NCBI RefSeq assembly: GCF_049673005.1
Contig: NZ_JBATXB010000111.1
Location: forward strand, 62,001 to 126,000
Length of the DNA stretch: 64,000 bases
From: Carnobacterium_A sp049673005
Lineage (GTDB): Bacteria; Bacillota; Bacilli; Lactobacillales; Carnobacteriaceae
Direction of reading: 5' to 3'
Part shown: positions 54,188-62,150 of the stretch, piece by piece
Layout of the letters: each line of letters opens with the position of its first letter
How positions within the stretch are numbered: position 1 is the first letter of the stretch
Translations under genes and position numbers: made by a program
Notes under the pieces: generated by a model
Seen by the model: the letters and a program-made list of their open reading frames with translations, nothing else
The model's database searches: none
What the model was told of the DNA's origin: nothing

Positions 54188-54991
54188 TTATTTATTGTCG
54201 AAAATTCTTAAAGCTAAGAAATCCCCTGTTTTTGGAAATAGAGTATAGAATTTACTTGCTAGTTCCATCGAATAAGGCAAATTCAATTCTCTTTTTTGAG
54301 TCCCTATCAAGTTAACAATACGATTAGCAACATTTTCTGTCTTTAAAACCATTTTCCCAACTTTTTTCAAATAATTTCCACTCTTATCAGCAATATCAAA
54401 AAAATTTGTATCAATTGGACCAGGATTAACTGTTGTTACTCTTATTCCTAGTGGCTTTAATTCTAAACGTAAAGCATTAGAATAACCAATCACAGCAAAT
54501 TTTGTAGCAGAATAAATACTCGATTTAGAAGTAGCCATCTTCCCTGCTTGTGAAGCTATATTAATAATGTGTCCTTGCTCTTCTTCAGCCATTTGAATAG
54601 CGACTAGTTGCGTTACGTAAATCATTCCCAATACATTAACTCTAAACATATTTTCCGCAATTGACATATCAAATGTTAAAGCTTCTTCAAAATGACCAAA
54701 TCCAGCATTATTAATTAAAACATCAATAGCACCGACCTCTTCGTATACTTGTTTGATTACTTTTTCTATTTCGTCCGGTTTAGATATATCTAAACGGTAA
54801 GCATATGCTGGTTTATTGGACAACGATGAGCATTTCTTTCTTACTTCCTCCAAAAGCTCTTCTCTGCGTGCTGTTACAACAACAATTGCCCCTTGGCTTG
54901 CTACTTTATAGGCAACTTCTTCACCTAGTCCAGCAGAGCCACCAGTTATGAACACTACTTTATTCGTTAATTGCTTTAAATTTTTATTCAT
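54188..54991 (-). CDS. Short-chain dehydrogenase/reductase (SDR)
   Basis: 267-residue classical SDR: cofactor motif TGGSAGLG (about 16-23), INNAGFGHFEE, catalytic Ser region NIASQAGK and YSATK Tyr-Lys pair. Substrate unknown; relatives include the YqjQ/DltE-like group. GAGGAG precedes the ATG. It follows rnz by 23 bases, the rnz-SDR pairing also seen in Bacillus (yqjK-yqjQ). Confidence 0.9.
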   Translation of the reverse strand: MNKNLKQLTNKVVFITGGSAGLGEEVAYKVASQGAIVVVTARREELLEEVRKKCSSLSNKPAYAYRLDISKPDEIEKVIKQVYEEVGAIDVLINNAGFGHFEEALTFDMSIAENMFRVNVLGMIYVTQLVAIQMAEEEQGHIINIASQAGKMATSKSSIYSATKFAVIGYSNALRLELKPLGIRVTTVNPGPIDTNFFDIADKSGNYLKKVGKMVLKTENVANRIVNLIGTQKRELNLPYSMELASKFYTLFPKTGDFLALRIFDNK

Positions 54992-55014
54992 TTTAACTCC
55001 TCTTTTCTAATGAA

Positions 55015-55944
55015 TTATTTATCTAATGGTATAGTAAACTCCAGAAAATCTTTTGCAACTGACGTTTGCTGAAAATGTTGCTGAGCTTCTTTTTCTAATT
55101 CTAGAACTTCTTTGCCTAAATACCTCGCACTAATATGGGTTAAGAATAATTTTTTAACATTGGCTTTTTTTGCAATTTGAGCAGCATCAACATTTGTAGA
55201 GTGATTATAATCACGGGCCATTTTTTGATCTGCACCTTCAAATGTACTTTCATGAATAAGGACATCAGCATTTTTTGCTAACAACAGGCTATTTTCTGTT
55301 TTTTTTGTATCGCCTAAAATAGTAACAATCCTACCTTTTTGAGTTTCTCCTATATAATCTTTTCCGTTAACAGTCCGTCCGTCTGCTAGAGAAATTATTT
55401 CCCCATTTTTCAACTTACCATATAAAGGACCAAATGGTACCCCTAATTTTTTAAGTTTCTCAACTTGTAAACTACCTTGATGATCTGTTTCTTCAATACG
55501 GTAGCCAAATGACTCTATTCCGTGTTCTAAAGGTAAACAGCTAACTTTGAATTGAGCATCTTCAAATATCACACCAGCTTCAACGATTTCTATGAATTTT
55601 AGTTGGAATTTCAAATGTGTTCCTGACACCTTTAAGCTCGTTAAAATAAAATTTTTAATGCCTTTCGGTCCATAAATGGATAAAGGTGTTTCTCCTCCTT
55701 GAAATGAGCGGCTACTAATTAGCCCAGGCAAACCAAAAATATGATCTCCATGAAGATGTGTAATAAAAATTTTATCAATTTTTCTTGGTTTTAAAGTCGT
55801 ATGCAAAATCTGTTGTTGTGTAGATTCTCCACAGTCAAATAACCAGACACTATTTCTTTCTGCTAATAATTTTAATGCAATACTAGTAACATTTCGGCTT
55901 TTAGCTGGAACACCTGCTCCAGTTCCTAAGAATAATATTTCCAT
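55015..55944 (-). CDS. rnz: Ribonuclease Z
   Basis: Endonuclease maturing tRNA 3' ends. 309 residues, metallo-beta-lactamase fold with H63, H65, D67, H68 in THLHGDHIFGLP, N-terminal FLGTGAGVPAKSRNVTS, and downstream LGDTKKTE and HSTNVDAAQIAKKA. AGGATT lies about 11 bases before the ATG. First of the rnz-SDR pair. Confidence 0.96.
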   Translation of the reverse strand: MEILFLGTGAGVPAKSRNVTSIALKLLAERNSVWLFDCGESTQQQILHTTLKPRKIDKIFITHLHGDHIFGLPGLISSRSFQGGETPLSIYGPKGIKNFILTSLKVSGTHLKFQLKFIEIVEAGVIFEDAQFKVSCLPLEHGIESFGYRIEETDHQGSLQVEKLKKLGVPFGPLYGKLKNGEIISLADGRTVNGKDYIGETQKGRIVTILGDTKKTENSLLLAKNADVLIHESTFEGADQKMARDYNHSTNVDAAQIAKKANVKKLFLTHISARYLGKEVLELEKEAQQHFQQTSVAKDFLEFTIPLDK

Positions 55945-56046
55945 TCACACACAATCCTAACTTTTAATAGTATACGACTATTATTTAATGTTCTTTCCAT
56001 TCTATTTTAACAAACTTATCTACATTTAGCGATAATCAAATCAACT

Positions 56047-56088
56047 AAAAAAGTAATCCAATTGAACGTTCAATTGGATTACTTTTTT
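56047..56088. terminator. Perfect palindromic terminator after obg
   Basis: 21-base arms AAAAAAGTAATCCAATTGAAC and complement with no spacer, T runs on both strands; ends obg on the minus strand. Confidence 0.88.
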
Positions 56089-56098
56089 TAGTTTTTCT

Positions 56099-57412
56099 TT
56101 ATTCAACAAATTCAAATTCATATTTCATGATACGAACAATATCTCCATCGACAGCTCCGCGCTCTCTTAGCTCTTCGTCAATCCCCATTGCTCTTAATTG
56201 ACGTGCAAAACGACGAACTGATTCTTCATGTTCAAAGTTAGTCATCTTAAATAGTTTTTCTAACTTATCTCCAGAAAGTATCCATGAAGCATCCGAATCT
56301 CGCGTAATATCATATCCTTTTTCTTCAGGAGTATGTTTATACAATACCGTTTCTTCTTCCTGATCTAGTACTTCTAGTAAGAATTCTGATGTTACATCTA
56401 ATACATCTACTGTCGCATTTAATAAATTTGAAATCCCTTTATGTGTGATAGCTGAAATAGGAAATACAGGGATATCATCCTCATATTCATCTTCTTTTAG
56501 CAGTTTCAATTGTTCTTTAAACTCTTCTAATTTTTCTTGGGCACCAGGTACATCCATTTTATTTGCTACAATTAACTGCGGACGCTCCATTAGTCTTAGG
56601 TCATAGCTCTCTAATTCATTATTAATGGTTACATAATCATCATAAGGTTCTCTACCTTCGCTACCACTCATGTCAATAACATGTAAGATAACTCGAGTAC
56701 GCTCAATATGACGTAAAAATTGAATCCCCAATCCGACTCCTTGAGAAGCTCCTTCTATCAGTCCTGGTAAGTCAGCCATAACAAAACTTTTTCCATTATC
56801 CATTTTAACCATTCCTAAATTAGGAACTAATGTTGTAAAATGATAGGCACCAATTTTAGGACGAGCAGCAGAAACAATAGAGAGTAAAGTTGATTTCCCA
56901 ACTGATGGAAACCCTACTAAACCTACATCAGCAAGAACTTTTAACTCAAGTTCCAGATTACGTTCTTCTCCAGGCTCACCATTTTCCGCAACTTCAGGCG
57001 CTGGATTTCTGGGTGTAGCAAATCGTTTGTTTCCTCTACCACCACGACCACCTTTGGCAACTACTAATTGCTGGCCTTCATGGATTAAATCGCCTAATAC
57101 AATACCTGTATCAACATCGCGGACAACTGTTCCTGGTGGAACTTTGATTAAACTGTCTCCAGCGCCTCTACCGTGCATACTTTTACTCATTCCGTTTTCT
57201 CCATCTTCAGCTTTAAAATGACGGTTAAAACGAAAATCCATTAACGTACGTAGTCCTTCATCAACAATAAAAATTAAACTTCCACCATGACCACCATCTC
57301 CACCCGCAGGGCCGCCATCAGGAACATATTTTTCGCGTCTAAACGCTACCATTCCGTTACCGCCATTACCAGCTTTCACATTAATTGTTACTTGATCTAA
57401 AAACATTGACAT
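56099..57412 (-). CDS. obg: Ribosome-associated GTPase Obg/CgtA
   Basis: Essential GTPase of 50S assembly, linked to stringent response. 437 residues: glycine-rich Obg fold (AGNGGNGMVAFRREKYVPDG), GTPase with GFPSVGKST, DLPGLIEGAS and NKMD, and a C-terminal OCT domain. Start is ATG 57412 (MSMFLDQV) with GGAGGA eight bases upstream; the ATG six codons earlier includes that site. Preceded by an interrupted small ORF. Confidence 0.96.
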   Translation of the reverse strand: MSMFLDQVTINVKAGNGGNGMVAFRREKYVPDGGPAGGDGGHGGSLIFIVDEGLRTLMDFRFNRHFKAEDGENGMSKSMHGRGAGDSLIKVPPGTVVRDVDTGIVLGDLIHEGQQLVVAKGGRGGRGNKRFATPRNPAPEVAENGEPGEERNLELELKVLADVGLVGFPSVGKSTLLSIVSAARPKIGAYHFTTLVPNLGMVKMDNGKSFVMADLPGLIEGASQGVGLGIQFLRHIERTRVILHVIDMSGSEGREPYDDYVTINNELESYDLRLMERPQLIVANKMDVPGAQEKLEEFKEQLKLLKEDEYEDDIPVFPISAITHKGISNLLNATVDVLDVTSEFLLEVLDQEEETVLYKHTPEEKGYDITRDSDASWILSGDKLEKLFKMTNFEHEESVRRFARQLRAMGIDEELRERGAVDGDIVRIMKYEFEFVE

Positions 57413-57426
57413 TTTTAATTTCCTCC

Positions 57427-57543
57427 TCATTTTTTGAGTTTATGAGAGATTTCTTTGATTTTATCTTTTGGGTTACTCTTTAGATGTACCGATAATCCTT
57501 GTTGTTACATTTGTTCCAAGATGTAATCAAGTTTGTTCTTCAT
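57427..57543 (-). pseudogene. Stop-interrupted 38-codon small ORF upstream of obg
   Basis: From ATG 57543 (AGAGGATACGTG ribosome site) the frame reads MKNKLDYILEQM, TAA, then without any further stop QQGLSVHLKSNPKDKIKEI and SHKLKK to TGA 57429-57427, whose bases run into the obg ribosome site. The second half is lysine-rich and looks like protein. It may be a small gene broken by one nonsense codon, or a 12-residue leader peptide followed by chance-open frame. No family recognised. Confidence 0.4.
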
Positions 57544-58030
57544 CACGTATCCTCTAAAAAATGAAGTATTGTGAGTATACCCCATTCTAATCCACTATCT
57601 ATTGTACGTGTTTTTTACCTCCTTGTCTATTTAAACCTATAAGAATCCTCTACTGAAGTAAGCCCAATTAGATTCAATGATTCTTAAATAGTAAAAAGGA
57701 ACACGTATTGAACCTTCATACTTTTGTATAAAATTTAGATTTTTTCATCATTCGACTTATTTATCTTAGTATATCCTATCCGTTAAGGAGCAAGGTTTGG
57801 TTTGTCCAAACAATTACTTTACATTAAACTATGTGACCATATAAAGGCTAGCATCTTGTTTTTTATTTATAGCATAGTATTTATTTGAAGAACTATCTTC
57901 TTGTTTTTCAAACTGTTTACCCTTTAGTTACTTTTTCAAGCTGTTATTTATCATTTAATAAACTATTTAACTTATTTCCACATAAACTATTAATTTCATT
58001 TTAACTGTTTTATTATTTACTTATCTATCG
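57544..58030. other. ~490-base AT-rich spacer without a recognisable gene
   Basis: Contains a stranded strong ribosome-site-like AAGGAGG on the minus strand (near 57620) with no usable start codon after it, a TATACT box near 57570 that may serve obg, and several AAACTATT-type short repeats on the plus strand. No ORF above about 20 codons with a proper start. Possibly decayed sequence. Confidence 0.5.
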
Positions 58031-58065
58031 TATACTAGTAAAGATAAAATTAAAGGATGTGCAAT

Positions 58066-58779
58066 GTGAAATTTAATAAATTAATAGTTGGGGGCTTGTT
58101 GCTGCTTTTAGCAGTCGCAATGATGATTTACGGTTTCTTTTATCTCATTCCGAATAAGCAAACAAACGAAGGTCAAATAGAAAACGAAGTGATTGAGGTT
58201 GATTATTTTCCACAGTTATCAAGTCAAATAGAAAAAAATGAAATAGGAGCAGATTTGATTACTTCAATGGGAACTATTTCAATAAAGCTGTTTCCTGATT
58301 ATGCACCTAAGGCTGTAGAAAATTTTGTAGGCTTAAGTGAAAATGATTATTACAACGATACTATCTTCCATCGAGTTATTGAAGACTTCATGATACAAGG
58401 AGGCGATCCTGAAGGCACTGGATTAGGTGGAGAAAGTATTTGGAAAAAACCATTTGAGGTAGAAGCCTCTGATCATCTTTATCATATTAGAGGGGCATTG
58501 TCTATGGCTAAGACAAATGCACCCATATCAATTGGAAGTCAATTTTTTATTGTTCAAAATCAACAAGATATGTCTCATTCAGTTTCTGGGTCTACTCCAA
58601 GTGAAATAGTAAAAACATATAAAAAAGGTGGATACCCTTCATTAGATGAATCTTATACCGTTTTCGGTCAAGTTATTAACGGTATGGATGTTGTCGACAA
58701 AATTGCAGCTATAGAAACAACTGACAACGATTTACCAACAACTGCGGTTACAATCGAGACAATAAATATACACAAATAA
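58066..58779 (+). CDS. Membrane-anchored cyclophilin-type peptidyl-prolyl isomerase
   Basis: 237 residues: N-terminal hydrophobic anchor (about 6-27), a short linker, and a cyclophilin domain (TSMGTISIKLFPDYAPKAVENF, FHRVIEDFMIQGGDPEGTG, SIGSQFFIVQN). Extracytoplasmic protein folding is likely. Start is GTG 58066 with AAAGGA eight bases upstream; the ATG nine bases earlier lies within that spacing. The N-terminus lacks a lipobox. TATACT at 58031-58036 is a candidate -10. Some usual active-site residues (Trp) are not obvious in this small type. Confidence 0.9.
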   Translation: MKFNKLIVGGLLLLLAVAMMIYGFFYLIPNKQTNEGQIENEVIEVDYFPQLSSQIEKNEIGADLITSMGTISIKLFPDYAPKAVENFVGLSENDYYNDTIFHRVIEDFMIQGGDPEGTGLGGESIWKKPFEVEASDHLYHIRGALSMAKTNAPISIGSQFFIVQNQQDMSHSVSGSTPSEIVKTYKKGGYPSLDESYTVFGQVINGMDVVDKIAAIETTDNDLPTTAVTIETINIHK

Positions 58780-58810
58780 GCGTAAACAGGACTATAACCC
58801 TGTTTACGCT
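58779..58810. terminator. Intrinsic terminator after cyclophilin gene
   Basis: AGCGTAAACAGG (58779-58790) with CCTGTTTACGCT (58799-58810), then T7 on the plus strand; may also serve the convergent DUF1648 gene. Confidence 0.9.
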
Positions 58811-58817
58811 TTTTTTA

Positions 58818-59948
58818 TTATAAAAAAAACAATGGTAATAAACAAAACAACGTAATAATTAATATAATTACCCAACTTTGCCATCTCGCCATATTAGTAG
58901 TCGTCCCAATTCCGAATCTTTTTTCAATCCAAATAGACGGATCTTTTGGATTGTAATAAACTATCCCTAATTTCCAGTAACGATCATCGTCATAATAAGC
59001 TGTTTCAAATTGGCTTTTATTCATTGATTTATTTTTTTTAAAACGACTTCCGCTTTGACCATATTTTAAAGTTAGACTAATTGTATAGATCAAAATTATC
59101 AACGTAAATAGAATTATTCCGTAAATAAAGTAGCTTATATTTGTGTCAAAAAAAATAATAGACGTAAACTGAACACTACTCAATAAAAGCTGCGTCAGTA
59201 TAGAAACGATTAAAGTGAATCTTGACCAAGCTAGGCGGTAGGCTTTATTTTGAAAACTAGATTGGGAGGGATCAGTATGATTCAGTAATTGCTTAGCCTG
59301 AATAAGCGAATAATTGGATAGATAAAAAATAAAAGCTAATAAGATTTGAATACCAATTACTGCGAAAGTTGTTAAAAAAGACTTATCTACGAATCTATCG
59401 GCTGTAAAATTAATTCCCCAATGGGTAGGAAAGCGACTAGGTATCTGATCATAATACAGTAAGGTTATTAGTGCTGTTGTTAGAATAATAATCCCATTAC
59501 TTAATAAGAGTATAAAGTTTGGAACACCGATTTCACTATTTCTATAATTTGACTCTATTACTATTTCTTTCTCTTTTTTATTTCTATCTTCTTTAAAAAG
59601 ATTGTTTTTCATTTTCATTATTTTTTTTCTAATAGCTAAATAGGTTAAACTACTAATTAGAATAATCGTCATCATCCCGACTAGTATATAGATACTTAGA
59701 TAGTCTTTAGATTGAGTTAAATTAACTACTTTCATTAATAAAACTATTCCCCATGAAAATAGTGACCCAAGGATTAAATTGATTAAAAAATATAGTTTTC
59801 TCCATTTTGCTAATCTTAAATGGGTATCCTCATTTTCAGGAATATTAACTCCAAATTCTATTCCTTTTCTCCCTGTATAAGGCATTAAACCTATAATCAA
59901 GCTTGTTAATAAAAATAAAATAATGATAAAACTAATAAATATGCCCAT
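58818..59948 (-). CDS. DUF1648/DUF5808 multi-span membrane protein
   Basis: 376 residues, about eight membrane spans. Central DUF1648 segment (YYDQIPSRFPTHWGINFTADRF) and C-terminal DUF5808 segment (YYDDDRYWKLGIVYYNPKDP, RFGIGTTTNMARW). Start ATG has AAGGG eight bases upstream; the GTG three codons earlier overlaps it. It begins five bases after the GntR stop and is translationally linked to it; such YtrA-GntR plus DUF1648 pairs recur in Firmicutes, with a role in sensing envelope stress proposed but not established. Confidence 0.82.
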   Translation of the reverse strand: MGIFISFIIILFLLTSLIIGLMPYTGRKGIEFGVNIPENEDTHLRLAKWRKLYFLINLILGSLFSWGIVLLMKVVNLTQSKDYLSIYILVGMMTIILISSLTYLAIRKKIMKMKNNLFKEDRNKKEKEIVIESNYRNSEIGVPNFILLLSNGIIILTTALITLLYYDQIPSRFPTHWGINFTADRFVDKSFLTTFAVIGIQILLAFIFYLSNYSLIQAKQLLNHTDPSQSSFQNKAYRLAWSRFTLIVSILTQLLLSSVQFTSIIFFDTNISYFIYGIILFTLIILIYTISLTLKYGQSGSRFKKNKSMNKSQFETAYYDDDRYWKLGIVYYNPKDPSIWIEKRFGIGTTTNMARWQSWVIILIITLFCLLPLFFL

Positions 59949-59953
59949 AATCC

Positions 59954-60334
59954 TCACCCTTCTAGTATTTCTGTCCGAATACTTTCTTTTAGTTCTTTAA
60001 CTTTTTGATCTGTTAATTGAAATATAGCTGCATCAATCATTAGTTCTGTTAATTTCGAATGTAACTCTTTTATTTTTGACTCTTCTATTTTTATATCTTC
60101 TATTTTCTTAACTTCAAAACCATTTTTTCTATTTAAAACTATTCCTTCATATTCTAATTGCTTATACGCTTTGTTTACAGTATGCATATTAACTCCAATA
60201 TCTCCTGCTAAACTACGGACACTTGGCAATATCTCTCCTGGCACTAATTGTTTTGTTATGATCCCTTTTTTTATTTGATAAATTAATTGTATATAGATTG
60301 GAGAGTCACTTTCTGGCTTAATATGAATAAACAT
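59954..60334 (-). CDS. GntR-family regulator, YtrA subfamily
   Basis: 126-residue short GntR regulator: winged HTH (PIYIQLIYQIKKGII, GEILPSVRSLAGDIGVNMHTVNKAYKQLE) and a short helical C-terminal dimerisation tail instead of an effector domain, typical of YtrA. AAGGGG precedes the ATG. It has a strong promoter and a palindrome downstream of the -10, suggesting autorepression, and is divergent from the fructose operon. Likely controls the downstream membrane protein. Confidence 0.92.
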   Translation of the reverse strand: MFIHIKPESDSPIYIQLIYQIKKGIITKQLVPGEILPSVRSLAGDIGVNMHTVNKAYKQLEYEGIVLNRKNGFEVKKIEDIKIEESKIKELHSKLTELMIDAAIFQLTDQKVKELKESIRTEILEG

Positions 60335-60356
60335 AGTATAACCCCTTCCCTAGTTG

Positions 60357-60372
60357 CTTGCTATATAACAAG
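60357..60372. promoter_or_regulatory. Candidate GntR operator (16-bp near palindrome)
   Basis: CTTGCTATATAACAAG, palindromic but for one base pair, over the predicted gntR transcription start. Two direct TATAACAA copies (60364-60371, 60373-60380) overlap it. Confidence 0.5.
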
Positions 60373-60398
60373 TATAACAAAAGAGTTATTCTTGTCAA
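60371..60398 (-). promoter_or_regulatory. Promoter of gntR-DUF1648
   Basis: Minus strand perfect TTGACA (60398-60393), 16-base spacer, TGTTATACT extended -10 (TATACT 60376-60371). Confidence 0.75.
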
Positions 60399-60402
60399 TC
60401 TC

Positions 60403-60416
60403 TGTAAACGATTACT
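60403..60416 (+). promoter_or_regulatory. cre site (CcpA) for the fructose operon
   Basis: TGTAAACGATTACT fits the TGNAANCGNWNNCW consensus. It lies just upstream of the fruR -35 and next to the divergent gntR -35, so CcpA bound here could affect both. Confidence 0.75.
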
Positions 60417-60422
60417 TTTTAG

Positions 60423-60451
60423 TTGCTTTTGAACGTTTTTGGTGGTATTAT
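60423..60451 (+). promoter_or_regulatory. Promoter of fruR-fruK-fruA
   Basis: TTGCTT (60423-60428), 17-base spacer, TGGTATTAT extended -10 (TATTAT 60446-60451); short leader before the ATG at 60473. Confidence 0.7.
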
Positions 60452-60472
60452 TTTTTCGAAAGGAGAATTGCC

Positions 60473-61225
60473 ATGTTAACAGAAGAACGTTATGAGTATA
60501 TCCTTGCTCAATTAAAAAAATATGGGCTAGTAAAATCTCAAGATCTCATGCACTACTTAGATTGCTCAGAGTCTACTATTCGTAGAGATTTAGCTTTGTT
60601 AGAAGAAACTGGTGAGTTAACTCGGATACATGGAGGAGCTAAGAAAGTATATCGAATAGATGAAGAATTATCTATATCTGAAAAAGCATCCATAAACGTT
60701 CAAGAGAAAGAAGAAATAGCTAAGTTCGCATCGTCTCTTATTGAAGAAAACGATACGATTTATTTAGATGCTGGTACAACTACTCTTTATTTAATTCCGT
60801 ATTTAAAAAATAAAAATATTCAAGTTGTCACAAATGGAATTCAGCACGCAGTTTTGTTAGCCGATCAACAAACAAAAACAATTTTACTTGGTGGAAACAT
60901 TAAAGCAAAAACAAAAGCAATCATTGGAATAACTACCACAAGTCAATTAGAAAACTATCGATTCAATAAATGTTTTTTAGGTATTAACGGTATTGATGCT
61001 GAATTTGGTTATACTACACCTGATGTTGAAGAGGCAGCTGTAAAAAGACAAGCTCATTTGCATAGCTCAAAGACATTTATTTTAGCAGATAAATCAAAAT
61101 TTAATAAAGTTAGTTTTGTGAAAATTTGTGAGCTTGAAGACGCAGTAATTGTGACACAAGGCCTTGATTCTGCTACACATAAAAGCTACTTTAGCAAAAC
61201 AACTATTAAGGAGGCAAAAATATGA
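60473..61225 (+). CDS. fruR: DeoR-family fructose operon regulator
   Basis: 250 residues: DeoR HTH (LTEERYEYILAQLKKYGLV, CSESTIRRDLALLEETG) and DeoRC sugar-phosphate sensor (LDAGTTTLYLIPYL, VTNGIQHAVLLADQ, KCFLGINGID, ADKSKFNKVSFVKI). Start ATG 60473 has AAGGAG seven bases upstream; the 62-residue longer frame crosses the promoter and is rejected. Expected to respond to fructose-1-phosphate and control this operon. The stop overlaps the fruK ATG by four bases. Confidence 0.92.
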   Translation: MLTEERYEYILAQLKKYGLVKSQDLMHYLDCSESTIRRDLALLEETGELTRIHGGAKKVYRIDEELSISEKASINVQEKEEIAKFASSLIEENDTIYLDAGTTTLYLIPYLKNKNIQVVTNGIQHAVLLADQQTKTILLGGNIKAKTKAIIGITTTSQLENYRFNKCFLGINGIDAEFGYTTPDVEEAAVKRQAHLHSSKTFILADKSKFNKVSFVKICELEDAVIVTQGLDSATHKSYFSKTTIKEAKI

Positions 61226-62139
61226 TTTATACGGTTACCCTTAACCCCTCAATTGATTATATTGTCGAAGTCTCTGATTTTAATTTAGGTTCATTAAACA
61301 GAATGACACGTGATCTTAAATTACCTGGCGGAAAAGGTATAAACGTTTCTAGAGTTCTTAAGCAGTTAGGATATGATTCAACCGCTCTAGGATTTTTAGG
61401 TGGATTTACAGGAGAATTTATTCAAGAATGGTTATCTGACGAAGAAATAAATACAAATTTCACTTCTATAAAAGGTGATACTCGTATTAACGTTAAACTA
61501 AAATCTGATCAAGAAACAGAGATTAACGCTAGTGGTCCTATAATTACGAATAGCGAAGCAAATGATTTTTTAACTGTAATTGAACAGTTAACTTCTAAAG
61601 ATGTTGTTATTCTTTCAGGAAATCAACCTGCGTCACTACCGGATGATTTTTATCAAAAAATTATACTGAAAATAAAGGCTTTAGGTGCTGAATTCGTTAT
61701 GGATACAACTGGGCAAACTTTATTAGACTCCCTTGCTTTCCATCCTCTACTGGTTAAACCGAATCACCATGAGTTAGCAGAAATGTTTCACGTTACTTTT
61801 AGTTCTGTTGAGGAAATGATTCCTTATGGCAAAAAACTCATTGAAATGGGAGCAAGTTATGCTCTTGTTTCAATGGCAGGAGACGGTGCTTTATTTTTTA
61901 CACGTGACAACGTATATCAATCTACCGTCCCCAAAGGTAAAGTAAAAAATTCAGTAGGTGCTGGGGATTCCATGGTCGCTGGCTTTGTAGGAACATTATT
62001 AAAAGAAAACGATTCTCAGCTTGCTTTTAAAACAGGTGTTGCCACCGGTAGCGCGACAGCCTTCTCGGATGATTTAGCTAAAAAAAGTGAGATTGAGAAC
62101 TTGATTTCTCAAGTTACTATCTCTTCAATTAATAATTAG
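61222..62139 (+). CDS. fruK: 1-phosphofructokinase
   Basis: PfkB-family kinase making fructose-1,6-bisphosphate from fructose-1-phosphate. 305 residues; MIYTVTLNPSIDY, GGKGINVSRVLKQLG and the C-terminal anion-hole/catalytic GAGDSMVAGF (Asp as base). AAGGAGG precedes the ATG. Translationally coupled to fruR; fruA follows by 11 bases. Confidence 0.95.
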   Translation: MIYTVTLNPSIDYIVEVSDFNLGSLNRMTRDLKLPGGKGINVSRVLKQLGYDSTALGFLGGFTGEFIQEWLSDEEINTNFTSIKGDTRINVKLKSDQETEINASGPIITNSEANDFLTVIEQLTSKDVVILSGNQPASLPDDFYQKIILKIKALGAEFVMDTTGQTLLDSLAFHPLLVKPNHHELAEMFHVTFSSVEEMIPYGKKLIEMGASYALVSMAGDGALFFTRDNVYQSTVPKGKVKNSVGAGDSMVAGFVGTLLKENDSQLAFKTGVATGSATAFSDDLAKKSEIENLISQVTISSINN

Positions 62140-62150
62140 GAGGAAAAATA

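Noticed and set aside
60287..60472. 62-residue N-terminal extension of FruR
   Set aside because: It crosses the divergent promoters and cre site and lacks DeoR similarity; ATG 60473 has a good ribosome site.
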